A DNA stretch of 64,000 nt from an uncultured Erysipelotrichaceae bacterium. Lineage in GTDB: Bacteria > Bacillota_I > Bacilli_A > Erysipelotrichales > Erysipelotrichaceae. Both the position numbers and the translations under genes were made by a program. The DNA is taken from the NCBI GenBank assembly GCA_937893225.1, contig CALBJM010000301.1:110836-174835 (forward strand), given 5' to 3'. Shown here one piece after another: positions 25,801 through 33,141 of the stretch. The first letter of the stretch is position 1. Each line of letters opens with the position of its first letter. Below the pieces are notes generated by a model. The model was not told the origin of the DNA, did not search any database, and saw only the letters and a program-made list of their open reading frames with translations.

Positions 25801-28336
25801 AGAAAATGGTGCTACAGTTTTTTATGTATATGACAATGCTGGTGAAAAACATATTAAGCCTGTAGTTAATTTTATAAACCAAGTGTTTTATAAAGAAACT
25901 GATTCTGAAGAAGAGCAAGTTGTTTGTTCATACGATTTAAATTCAAATATTGTTTTTGAATCCGTTGAAGATTTCTGCAAGAACAAAGAAGCTGAATTAG
26001 CATCTGTAAAAGCAAGTTATGAAAAAGGTGATCATAGTTTGTATACAGATGTTGCAAACGTTGTTAAATTTGGTTTTGAAAATAGTTGTTATTCTGGAGG
26101 TGTTTGGTTACCCGCTGAAAAACAAAGTATTGTTAATTTAATTTCCCCGTATGCTTTTGGAACAGAAACGTACAATGGGTTGTTAGACAGATTAAATACA
26201 TACTTTAGATTGCCAGAATCTTTATTACCGGCAACATCAAATTTGTATGATTTGCGTATTCTACAAGAAAAGTTGAAAGATTGTCAGAATATTTTGCAAA
26301 ACATGCATGAAAAATTTAAAGACAATAAATATCATTTAAGTCTTAAAACTCGTGATGGTGATTCTGATGAAGGTCAAGAGTTTAAGGTGAAAAATATTAA
26401 TGAATACATTAAATTGTATTCAGGACATGAAGATGAAAAGAATGTAGATTCCGCTCAAGAAGAAGATTGGAAACGTTTGTGTCAGTATATCAATTTTGAC
26501 ATTTATCCGAAGATTATGGAAGATGAATATAATGAACTTCGTGAAGTTGCAAAGAGTCAAAAGCGTTTAACTCAAGGTGTCAAAATGACTGTTCGCTTGA
26601 AAGAGTTTGTAACAAAAGTTGCTGATGTTCCTTTTGACTTTACTACGAAATCAATTCTGTTCTCTGCATTAAAGAATTATGGAAACGCGAAAGGTGTGTC
26701 AGAAACATTTTCAAGAATTTTTGGTAATGTTAAGGCTGGCAATACAGAAAACTTGTATGGAAACATTCAAGATGCGTATGCTGATTATAGTCAATTAGAT
26801 AAAGATACAACTGAAATAAAAACGTCATCCGCATTCAAAAATAATGCATCAACAAGAAATTCAGTAGAATCTTTCTTAAGACAATTTGATAAATTAAAAG
26901 ATTCATATGAATACTCATTTCTTAATACTTTGTTGTATACAGATGCGTCCGATGACGACATTTGGAAGATGCGTAATGAAATCGCAAAAGGTTTTGGTTT
27001 TGATTTGAGTACTGAACAAGAAAAGTTCAAAGGTACACATTCATACGAAGACTTTAAAGAATGTTTTGTTAAAGCAATTAAACAGTTACTGCTTGATTAT
27101 ACAGGGTATAAAGCTACAAAAGTAGCTACTTTGTATAATAGAATCAACGGAAAAGATTATAGTTTGCGTGACTTAAGCAGTTACTATAAAACAAGAATGT
27201 CTGATATTACAGGTAGCCTTGAAGCATTTATTTCAGCATTAGAAAGAAGTGTCAAAAGTAATCGTGGAAAAGAATTGGTACAAAACATTAAAATTGTTAC
27301 TGGAATTATACATTCTTCAAAAGAAGACCGTATTCATGCTATGGAAAGTATTATTAACAGTAGTGATTTGTTAGGAAGCAAATATACATGGTTACTTGCT
27401 AAATTTGATGAAATGACCACTTTGTATGAAAATTACAAAGAGTTGCAGAAAGAGCTTAAAGGTTATATTAATGCTGAAATTAAACGTACAAATCCTTCAG
27501 ATAAAGATTTAGAATCTGCAGGTGTTGATTTTGATTCCGTGCAAGATGAAGGTATGAATGAATTAACAAGTATGTTTTTAAAGAATATATATTCAACATG
27601 GAAAATTTCAATGTTTGATGCGTTCAAAAAAGAATATCCTGATGATTTGGAAAAAGAAACAAAGATTTCAGTGTTCGATAATGAGCAGAAGAATCCAATA
27701 TTCTTAAATGCATGGACAAAGAGCTTTAAGTTAGACGATGAATCTAAAAAGAAGATTATAGATTTTATTGACTCAAGCAAAAGTAGCAAGTTTGATTTAT
27801 CAGTATTAACAACATTTACAAATGATCAGGTTGCGAGTTTGATTGATATCATCAAAAAAGATGACAGTGATTATTTTGAAAAGTCAAAGAAGTTTATTAC
27901 TACAATCAATAATCTGAACACAACAGCTGAAAATGAAAATATTTATTCGTTGACAAATGTCGGTAAACAACACAATAACGTTAAAACTTCGTCACCTTTC
28001 TATACTGATACGGTTTTACACGATTTAACAGTTAAAAATGTTGAAAGCATTGATTTCTGGAAGCAATTTGTTAAGGGCGATTTAGACAAAGAGAAAGAAG
28101 GACAATTGAAACTTTTTGTAGAGAGAGTTCTTCAACGTGTTGGGTCAAATAAAGATATGCTTCTGCGGTTGAATACAAATAAAGTTACTATGACTTTAGA
28201 AAGTTATTTTAAAGCCAATGAAGGTAAAGATGCTGAACGAATTAAAAAGAATGCAGAAATATATTCGTTATCTTTGTTGACCGACAAACAAAGTCAACAA
28301 CATACGAAGATTCCTTTAAAGGTCTTTAACAAATGA
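22817..28336 (+). CDS. Giant protein (1839 aa) with N-terminal Cys-His-Asp domain
   Basis: The largest single polypeptide here apart from the intein-containing terminase. Near the N-terminus, HGCWLNT (Cys89), IPHGFFVDKDG (His139) and DVFDPTL (Asp151) have the order and spacing of a papain/transglutaminase-like catalytic triad. A possible protease site LFE-T lies at residues 8-11. A duplicated segment follows (VEVRNERGELVD and VEVRNEKGQMKV, about 235-280). The remaining ~1500 residues are long alpha/beta and coiled-coil-rich stretches with no recognised domain. Size and position suggest a virion protein, possibly ejected with the DNA; a peptidase or protein-crosslinking activity is inference. 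Confidence 0.55.
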   Translation: MSSETKKLFETEEALDTTQKEYVIDIFKKMFNTYKEKFRQLGLSDRQLADKFDNNILPGFFDFAITVDHKFGSIIQPEISNYLSIKHGCWLNTIDFATKYMPEKLKLVTGYIVHKNDLEKVKKDLDNDFTPVYIDLIPHGFFVDKDGDVFDPTLGVNEDYHYFYKMVPEEIWKSFKYFYNNPKDWWVADFADWTKEQIRAAKESHEFYKLCGIDFSEANAVSQLGNDTTVDDSIVKVEVRNERGELVDIENSEQVLQPSDRNAIGTVEVRNEKGQMKVTESVALSEDYFDGTIKLDQIPEDSTIDDIMDSDSETNIPDDSVLEQQIDDYVEAESKVTLIRTKSGHLYKKSEDADASLKGSDAIAAKGLTPAGKLSDDGVVIPSLKSDFINTQINNYGNLLKDSFVKAVDEAKELRNTTTTFGVKGLGTLDSAAKTYYPFGRGEKTSRSKSAAGFEDLIPFYLSYFFGYLDEDGKVTQLSDEKIKDAIDNNKKYKVVRTLTLTQPKTVYQYRCQIPNASIFNKPIKIDSNGKGNSTENLYKIPVATNEPAKKFSVMYVACSADVADFIKNSSSGILESGIVNDLSYFYIFKQTANVKDYVKKCSDYFNSLSNKDEQTLLVAEITKSGSSYKFKDLAEEKSLDGCVVHIAQVKISEDFEVKSLDLTGFYIATIGGELPSGFFGDFLFKADDKTSEKVHLNDKPLALSDKLYLYTVEGSSNSDSEENVYKWIVAAPNLYIENGKLSEIKIDEDYNLFQVFAITMKTEYPGKPDKSEYMKSKSAWKIYQWLEKEYERNIRRSEYDNQIHMRRGFLDIERAIPAFSFVKSEIEDFDENKLSIESHKDWIKQVLCSSGSSWVDVKKDNAEGFALNELFVHYAVALNIKLRYFLDNMQYINNAGEKILTTQDYQGIVIDNEIEIGSTVNFKNLDNYIAQVVITNIPKNNELVGAQVEALTFERNENLENLRSEVIGNVQKRVEEVGANRSKTWASKIYVETTENGATVFYVYDNAGEKHIKPVVNFINQVFYKETDSEEEQVVCSYDLNSNIVFESVEDFCKNKEAELASVKASYEKGDHSLYTDVANVVKFGFENSCYSGGVWLPAEKQSIVNLISPYAFGTETYNGLLDRLNTYFRLPESLLPATSNLYDLRILQEKLKDCQNILQNMHEKFKDNKYHLSLKTRDGDSDEGQEFKVKNINEYIKLYSGHEDEKNVDSAQEEDWKRLCQYINFDIYPKIMEDEYNELREVAKSQKRLTQGVKMTVRLKEFVTKVADVPFDFTTKSILFSALKNYGNAKGVSETFSRIFGNVKAGNTENLYGNIQDAYADYSQLDKDTTEIKTSSAFKNNASTRNSVESFLRQFDKLKDSYEYSFLNTLLYTDASDDDIWKMRNEIAKGFGFDLSTEQEKFKGTHSYEDFKECFVKAIKQLLLDYTGYKATKVATLYNRINGKDYSLRDLSSYYKTRMSDITGSLEAFISALERSVKSNRGKELVQNIKIVTGIIHSSKEDRIHAMESIINSSDLLGSKYTWLLAKFDEMTTLYENYKELQKELKGYINAEIKRTNPSDKDLESAGVDFDSVQDEGMNELTSMFLKNIYSTWKISMFDAFKKEYPDDLEKETKISVFDNEQKNPIFLNAWTKSFKLDDESKKKIIDFIDSSKSSKFDLSVLTTFTNDQVASLIDIIKKDDSDYFEKSKKFITTINNLNTTAENENIYSLTNVGKQHNNVKTSSPFYTDTVLHDLTVKNVESIDFWKQFVKGDLDKEKEGQLKLFVERVLQRVGSNKDMLLRLNTNKVTMTLESYFKANEGKDAERIKKNAEIYSLSLLTDKQSQQHTKIPLKVFNK

Positions 28337-30756
28337 ATTTATATAGCATAATAGATGAAATGATAAAAGACGGCAGTGATTTAAACTCATTAGCTAAAGG
28401 TCATTTGCAATTTGATTTCAATGATAGTGTTACATTGGAGACTCTAGAAAAAAGGGTTGTAAATGGCAAAAAATCTTTTACATTTGTCTGTGGTGTTAAA
28501 TCAAAACATATTCTTTATGATGGAATGGAAACGGAAGCAACAACTGATTTTGTTGAAAACTTTACTGTTGCTTTAATGTTTATAGAATCTTCTAAACGTC
28601 GTGCTAGTAATAATGGAAGTGAAGTCGATGAAGAATACCCAAATACGACGAATTATGATTGCTTTGTGTATTGTAATTGTCCACATTTCTTTTATTACTA
28701 CATTTCTGCTGATAAAAACATTTTGATTCCACATTCCAAATTAATATCTTTAGGAATTAAATCGTGGAACATTATTGATCCTTTACAATGGGTTTCTTCA
28801 CAAAAAACCGGAAGCCATAAAGCTACAAAGAATCCAGACCATGACATTGGGGTATGTAAACATATTGTCAATGTTATTTATTATTTGTTGGGGACTCTAG
28901 ATAATAATAGTAATGAAAAGCTTCGTGTTGGAACAGATGAAGAAAGCACACTTTTAGTAGATGACGGTAGCCTATTAAAAAAACTTGATGCATATAATAT
29001 CAAAAAGCCATTATATTCAGGTACTCCAGAACAACGCAAAGAATATTGGGCAAAACATCGTGTTAAATATTCGAAGCAAGACTATCAAAACGCTGTAAAT
29101 GCATTGTTGTCTGCGCAGAAAGCTAATAAAGATGTTCAAAAAGATATAAAAGCAAAAGCACAAAAATTATCTCTATTAACAACAAAAGTTAAAAATCAAG
29201 AATCTGATTTGCAAAAACAAGGAATTTTGAAGGTTGTTAAAGGAAAAGTTGTTATTGATATTCCTAAAGATAAAAGTGAAAAAGAAATAAAGAATATCAG
29301 GACAAAAGTGCAGTCTGTTTATAAAATACGCGCAGAGATTCAAAACTTGCGTTCAAATATTGCAAATCTTAAAACGCAGACGAAAACGATTGATAATTTG
29401 AAATATGAAGTTAAGCGTTTAAAAAAGCGTGAAGAACAGATTCGTTTAAACAATCGATTAAATACCAGACATTGGTATGATAATCATGATAATGTTGCTG
29501 TTGATACAAGAAATCAACCAAGCGAAGATGCAAATGTAAATGAAATTGATAAATATATTTATAATTTAAAAAAGGATTTGCGTTGGTATGATTATGCGTT
29601 AAGTAATGATTTAAACAGCAATCCAAATTATAGCAAACAAGAAATTGAAAATTATCGTAAAAGTGCTGAACAGTTTAAAAGTAAAAAAGAAGAGTTGCTA
29701 AAGAAATGGCAGCAGCGACGTGACTTTCTAGCTGATCAGAAAATTAAATTAGCAGATATTCATAAAAAAGAAAGAGAAAACGGCACTAAACGAAATAATT
29801 TAAAGAAACGTGCTAAAGGCATTAGTAACGAAGTAACATCTGTATCTGATTCAATATCAAAATCAAAAGATGTTATTGATAAAAAAATATTTGAATTTAG
29901 CAATCTATTAAAAGATAAAAAAGATTTGAACTTGAAAAAGTTTGATACAAACAAAATTCAAGATACGTTTAACTCAAAATTAAAGTCAATTCGTAAATCA
30001 CGTGAAGATTTGTTAAAGGCTGTTGAAGATGCTGATTATTTTAAAGATAAAGATAGTAAACAGTCTTTTATTGATAGTATTAATAGAACAACTGAAGAGA
30101 AGTTGCGAGAGTATATTATCCAGTTTAATATTTTAAAATCAAATGCTGAAATCTTTAATAACCTATTAAAATATTATTCTGATGTTAAAAACAATGTTGA
30201 TGGTGCAGAAGAAAAGTTAAAAGATTTTGCAAGCAAACCACATGTCAAAGCATTGGTAAAAGATGCAATTAAGAAATATACTCAACAAGAAATCGAGAAA
30301 GCAACTTCTACTAAAACTGTACAAACAGCGGGAAAAGTAGATGTCAAAAAGAATTTATTTAAGAACATTGAGAAGAAGAAAATTGATAAGAAATCAGATA
30401 CCATTAACAACGCTGAAAACAAGGCAACAATCGTTAAGAAGAAAAAAGAAATTTTTAATGACCTTGTTAACATTGCTGATAGCGTGTCTAATGATATTGG
30501 TCAATTAAAATCTAGTGACAGTTACGATTTTTTGAACAAAGACAAACCTTTAGAAAAAGCATCGTCGTCTTTAGCTAAAAAAGCAATTGACAATGAGAAA
30601 GAAGGAAAATCTTTAAGTTTGTCAAAAGCTTTAAAAACAAATGGACTTTATTTAAAAGCTGTTTGTGAAGCTATTCAAAAAAGGACAGGTCAGAAAATTA
30701 GTAATGTTAAAGAATTTGTTTTGAAAAATTTTGATAAATACTTCAGTTCAAAATAA
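28333..30756 (+). CDS. SWIM-type zinc-finger, coiled-coil protein (807 aa)
   Basis: Overlaps the giant gene by ATGA. Residues 114-177 form a SWIM-like zinc finger: CNCPHF (Cys114, Cys116), then a basic stretch, then GVCKHI (Cys175, His177). SWIM proteins occur as virion or DNA-binding proteins in many large phages. From about residue 240 to 700 the protein is almost continuous coiled coil, very rich in Lys, Asp and Asn (for example NLRSNIANLKTQTK). The pairing with the giant protein suggests they act together, perhaps as an internal or neck-associated filament; this is inference. Confidence 0.6.
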   Translation: MNLYSIIDEMIKDGSDLNSLAKGHLQFDFNDSVTLETLEKRVVNGKKSFTFVCGVKSKHILYDGMETEATTDFVENFTVALMFIESSKRRASNNGSEVDEEYPNTTNYDCFVYCNCPHFFYYYISADKNILIPHSKLISLGIKSWNIIDPLQWVSSQKTGSHKATKNPDHDIGVCKHIVNVIYYLLGTLDNNSNEKLRVGTDEESTLLVDDGSLLKKLDAYNIKKPLYSGTPEQRKEYWAKHRVKYSKQDYQNAVNALLSAQKANKDVQKDIKAKAQKLSLLTTKVKNQESDLQKQGILKVVKGKVVIDIPKDKSEKEIKNIRTKVQSVYKIRAEIQNLRSNIANLKTQTKTIDNLKYEVKRLKKREEQIRLNNRLNTRHWYDNHDNVAVDTRNQPSEDANVNEIDKYIYNLKKDLRWYDYALSNDLNSNPNYSKQEIENYRKSAEQFKSKKEELLKKWQQRRDFLADQKIKLADIHKKERENGTKRNNLKKRAKGISNEVTSVSDSISKSKDVIDKKIFEFSNLLKDKKDLNLKKFDTNKIQDTFNSKLKSIRKSREDLLKAVEDADYFKDKDSKQSFIDSINRTTEEKLREYIIQFNILKSNAEIFNNLLKYYSDVKNNVDGAEEKLKDFASKPHVKALVKDAIKKYTQQEIEKATSTKTVQTAGKVDVKKNLFKNIEKKKIDKKSDTINNAENKATIVKKKKEIFNDLVNIADSVSNDIGQLKSSDSYDFLNKDKPLEKASSSLAKKAIDNEKEGKSLSLSKALKTNGLYLKAVCEAIQKRTGQKISNVKEFVLKNFDKYFSSK

Positions 30757-30768
30757 ATTTATGTTTAT

Positions 30769-30797
30769 TTGACATAATAAATTAACGGTCTTAATAG
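30769..30797 (+). promoter_or_regulatory. Sigma70-like promoter for the 30939 gene
   Basis: TTGACA at 30769-30774, 17 bp, then TAATAG at 30792-30797. It would give an unusually long (about 135-nt) leader before the ATG at 30939. Confidence 0.6.
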
Positions 30798-30799
30798 CA

Positions 30800-30857
30800 A
30801 TGAGTTTGATTTGATTAAACTCATCTAGTTGACATGCAATCCGTAAAATATTTTACG
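30800..30857 (+). promoter_or_regulatory. Structured leader: hairpin, second TTGACA and 16-bp palindrome
   Basis: A hairpin with arms ATGAGTTT / AAACTCAT (about 30801-30825) is followed by another TTGACA (30829-30834) and a perfect palindrome CGTAAAATATTTTACG (30842-30857). These lie in the leader of the 338-residue gene. They may be an operator, an RNA stabiliser or a second promoter; sequence alone cannot decide. Confidence 0.4.
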
Positions 30858-30938
30858 AAGGCACCTAGTTGATGGACTTTAATGTTCGTATAGCCGTGAT
30901 TGCGTAGTTAATAACATAATAACCGGAGTTTTTTTATT

Positions 30939-31955
30939 ATGCGTCATTTAATTGAAGCTCAAAATAAATTAGCCCTTAACGGCTTAACAAACGACAAGTT
31001 CATTGTCATGGAAGATATGACTTTGGAAACCCGTAAAGGAGATGCTAAATTCCTAATGGGTGAAGAAGTTATTTTAGGTGCTGAAGGCGAAAATTTAGTC
31101 GTTCAGGACGGTCGTAATTCATATTTGGTTGAAGATTGCGACATTGCTCGTGAACTGATTAAAAACGTTGCTTGCAAAGAAGAATTGTCTGATGTCAACT
31201 ATCAGAAATTTACTTTCGTTGAAGCCAAAAACATGCGTATCGTTACATCTGATTTAATCAAAGCTGTTTCAGATACAAATGAAATTCGTTCAGCTTTGAA
31301 AGATGCGAAGAAACGTAAAGAATCTTTATTCGAAATGAAATCAGCGGGCGTTGAACTGCCTGTTGTTAAAAACGAACATAAGATTGATGAAGCTGCTAAA
31401 ATGCAGAAAATCTTCGAAAACAAAATTACAACGAAGAATGCGCAGTTGGTTGAAGCGATTGAAATTCGTGACAACCCTGAATATGCTAAAGACATTTTAA
31501 TGTTAGATACATTGAAAGTTATGTCTGAAGCCGCTAAAGACGAAAAAGATGAAATGGATTCAGCTGATGCGTTTATTAACAATGCTAAAGCTATGGATGC
31601 TGATGTCGATTTCGAAGGTGAAGGTGAAGATAAATTAGCCGTTGCCAAGAAAGGTGAAAATGTTGTCGGTATTTTTGATCCGAAGACAAACGTTGGCGTC
31701 ATTTTCAAAGCTGGCGCGTTTAAAGACGCTAAAGAATTGAAAGCTGCATTGGAAGATTCAGGTATCAACTTGAAGAGTACAGTTGATCTTGAAAAACTGA
31801 TTGCTGATGACAAACAGGAAGAAGTTGAATCTGCTGTTGATGAATTCATCAATTCCGATAAACAGGAAGAAAGCTGCAAGAAATGCAAGAAAGTTCTTGT
31901 CGATTGCGGCATGCCTGAAGATGTTGCCGAAAGCGTTATCGGTTGCTTTAAGTAA
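30939..31955 (+). CDS. Probable abundant virion or assembly protein, 338 aa
   Basis: No named family. The N-terminus RHLIEAQNKLA contains LIE-A, an excellent match to T4-type head-protease sites. The protein is helical and Lys/Glu/Asp-rich, with a compact domain at about 205-290 (FEGEGEDKLAVAKKGENVVG, VGIFDPKTNVGVIF). It ends with a cysteine-rich segment (SCKKCKKVLVDCGMPEDV). It has its own promoter and leader and a CCGGAG site. Codon choice contains more GC-ending codons than its neighbours, as seen in the sheath gene, which suggests high expression. A scaffold or core role is possible. Confidence 0.5.
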   Translation: MRHLIEAQNKLALNGLTNDKFIVMEDMTLETRKGDAKFLMGEEVILGAEGENLVVQDGRNSYLVEDCDIARELIKNVACKEELSDVNYQKFTFVEAKNMRIVTSDLIKAVSDTNEIRSALKDAKKRKESLFEMKSAGVELPVVKNEHKIDEAAKMQKIFENKITTKNAQLVEAIEIRDNPEYAKDILMLDTLKVMSEAAKDEKDEMDSADAFINNAKAMDADVDFEGEGEDKLAVAKKGENVVGIFDPKTNVGVIFKAGAFKDAKELKAALEDSGINLKSTVDLEKLIADDKQEEVESAVDEFINSDKQEESCKKCKKVLVDCGMPEDVAESVIGCFK

Positions 31956-31978
31956 TAATCGGAAAAGGTTCAGACTAA

Positions 31979-32239
31979 ATGATTATTTATCGTGTAAGAG
32001 AAACAGCTAGTGGTTTTTTCGTTGATGCTAAAGACAGAGACGGACATGAATTAGGAACATATTTAGTAACTCGTGATGTGTCAGGGTACAAATGCTCTTG
32101 TGAAGCTTTTAAAAAGACTCATAATCAATATGTACATTTTCACATTCTGGTTGTTAAAGAATGGCTTAAAGGTGGAAAATCACCGACGGCTCGATACACG
32201 AAAGGTAAAGATAAAAAGATTCAGGTTTTGGTTGAATAA
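31979..32239 (+). CDS. Small protein with SWIM-like CxC...HxH motif, 86 aa
   Basis: 86 residues, starting MIIYRVRETASG. The stretch YKCSCEAFKKTHNQYVHFHI offers a Cys-x-Cys and His-x-His set at about residues 34-52. This resembles a compact variant of the SWIM finger in the 28333-30756 protein, but with His-x-His instead of Cys-x-His. No enzyme motifs. It lies between the probable assembly protein and the tail genes. Confidence 0.55.
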   Translation: MIIYRVRETASGFFVDAKDRDGHELGTYLVTRDVSGYKCSCEAFKKTHNQYVHFHILVVKEWLKGGKSPTARYTKGKDKKIQVLVE

Positions 32240-32242
32240 GCA

Positions 32243-32962
32243 ATGACTCGTAGCATGAATGATTTTAGTTCATCATTGAATGAAGTTGATAACGAGATTA
32301 AAAATGTCTTGTTAGATATGATTCTTGTTGCGGATAAACGGGTTGATAATACTGGAAATCAGTTATGGAATTTGGACCGCATTTTTATGACGACTTCAGA
32401 TTCTGTAGATGAAATCAAGATGTCAGTACAGTTACAATCTGATAAATCGTCATTATCATTTCCGTTCATTGCTTTTTCGCCGGATAAGTCTTTTGAATCT
32501 GTTGACCATGCTATGGGTAACCGTGTCAATGAAGCTGGTTTAGTTATCAATACTGACAAAACAGGTTTTGACCCAAGACAAACAGTTTCTTTAATGAAAT
32601 CTTTTCAAACAAAGTATACTGTTTCTATTTGGGATGAAACATTTAAAGCGATTAGATATTATCAAGATAAAATTTCTTTGAGATGTTTACATCGTGAGTT
32701 TTGTCATACATGGCAATCTAAACTTGTTGACGGTGTAGAATGTAACTTCACATACTTTATCAATATGCCGGTAATCAATACGGTTCCGTCTGTATCAGAA
32801 AAAGTAGGTGGTAGCGGTTATATCTATTTGTTAGGTTTTTCTGTTGACGTGTGGGGACATCTATTGGATGAGCCTGTTGATAATCCTCTCGTCGTACAGG
32901 TTAACACACAATACTCTGGTATTAAAAATTATTCAGTGTCTGAAACAGGAGAGATCAAATGA
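32243..32962 (+). CDS. Probable tail completion / sheath stabiliser protein (gp15-like)
   Basis: 239 residues. It sits two small genes upstream of the tail sheath, where T4-like phages place neck or tail-terminator proteins. The C-terminal half has the pattern of a viral tail-terminator fold: a long helix (PRQTVSLMKSFQTKYTV), then strands with VECNFTYFINMP and GYIYLLGFSVDVWGHLLD, comparable in shape to T4 gp15 (a strand pair followed by a conserved Gly-Trp near the end). The similarity is structural impression rather than sequence identity. It overlaps the next small gene by ATGA. Confidence 0.4.
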   Translation: MTRSMNDFSSSLNEVDNEIKNVLLDMILVADKRVDNTGNQLWNLDRIFMTTSDSVDEIKMSVQLQSDKSSLSFPFIAFSPDKSFESVDHAMGNRVNEAGLVINTDKTGFDPRQTVSLMKSFQTKYTVSIWDETFKAIRYYQDKISLRCLHREFCHTWQSKLVDGVECNFTYFINMPVINTVPSVSEKVGGSGYIYLLGFSVDVWGHLLDEPVDNPLVVQVNTQYSGIKNYSVSETGEIK

Positions 32963-33126
32963 AATATTACAATTCGAACAAAGTTCAAGTCTTTGTGGCC
33001 TCTTCAAAAAATCCGGATCGGATTTATGCAATTCCTGCGAAAGCAACTGTCGTCATCAATGAAGACTTAAAGAATCTTCCCGATGGCGTGCGCGTTGTTA
33101 AAGAAACTAATAGCAAAAAGAAGTAA
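32959..33126 (+). CDS. Small protein, 55 aa, upstream of tail sheath
   Basis: The start overlaps the stop of the previous gene (ATGA) and it ends 15 bases before the sheath gene. The protein starts MKYYNSNKVQVFVASSK and ends with a basic tail (KETNSKKK). The central AIPAKATVVINED reads like a small beta hairpin. Coding potential is supported by tight packing and codon pattern; function unknown. Confidence 0.6.
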   Translation: MKYYNSNKVQVFVASSKNPDRIYAIPAKATVVINEDLKNLPDGVRVVKETNSKKK

Positions 33127-33141
33127 TGGGAGAAATATACA

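Noticed and set aside
31202..31912. A 236-residue minus-strand open frame opposite the 338-residue gene
   Set aside because: It is Ser-rich and low-complexity, a mirror of the Glu/Asp/Lys/Ala codons of the plus-strand gene, which has a promoter, a start site and a protease-site motif.
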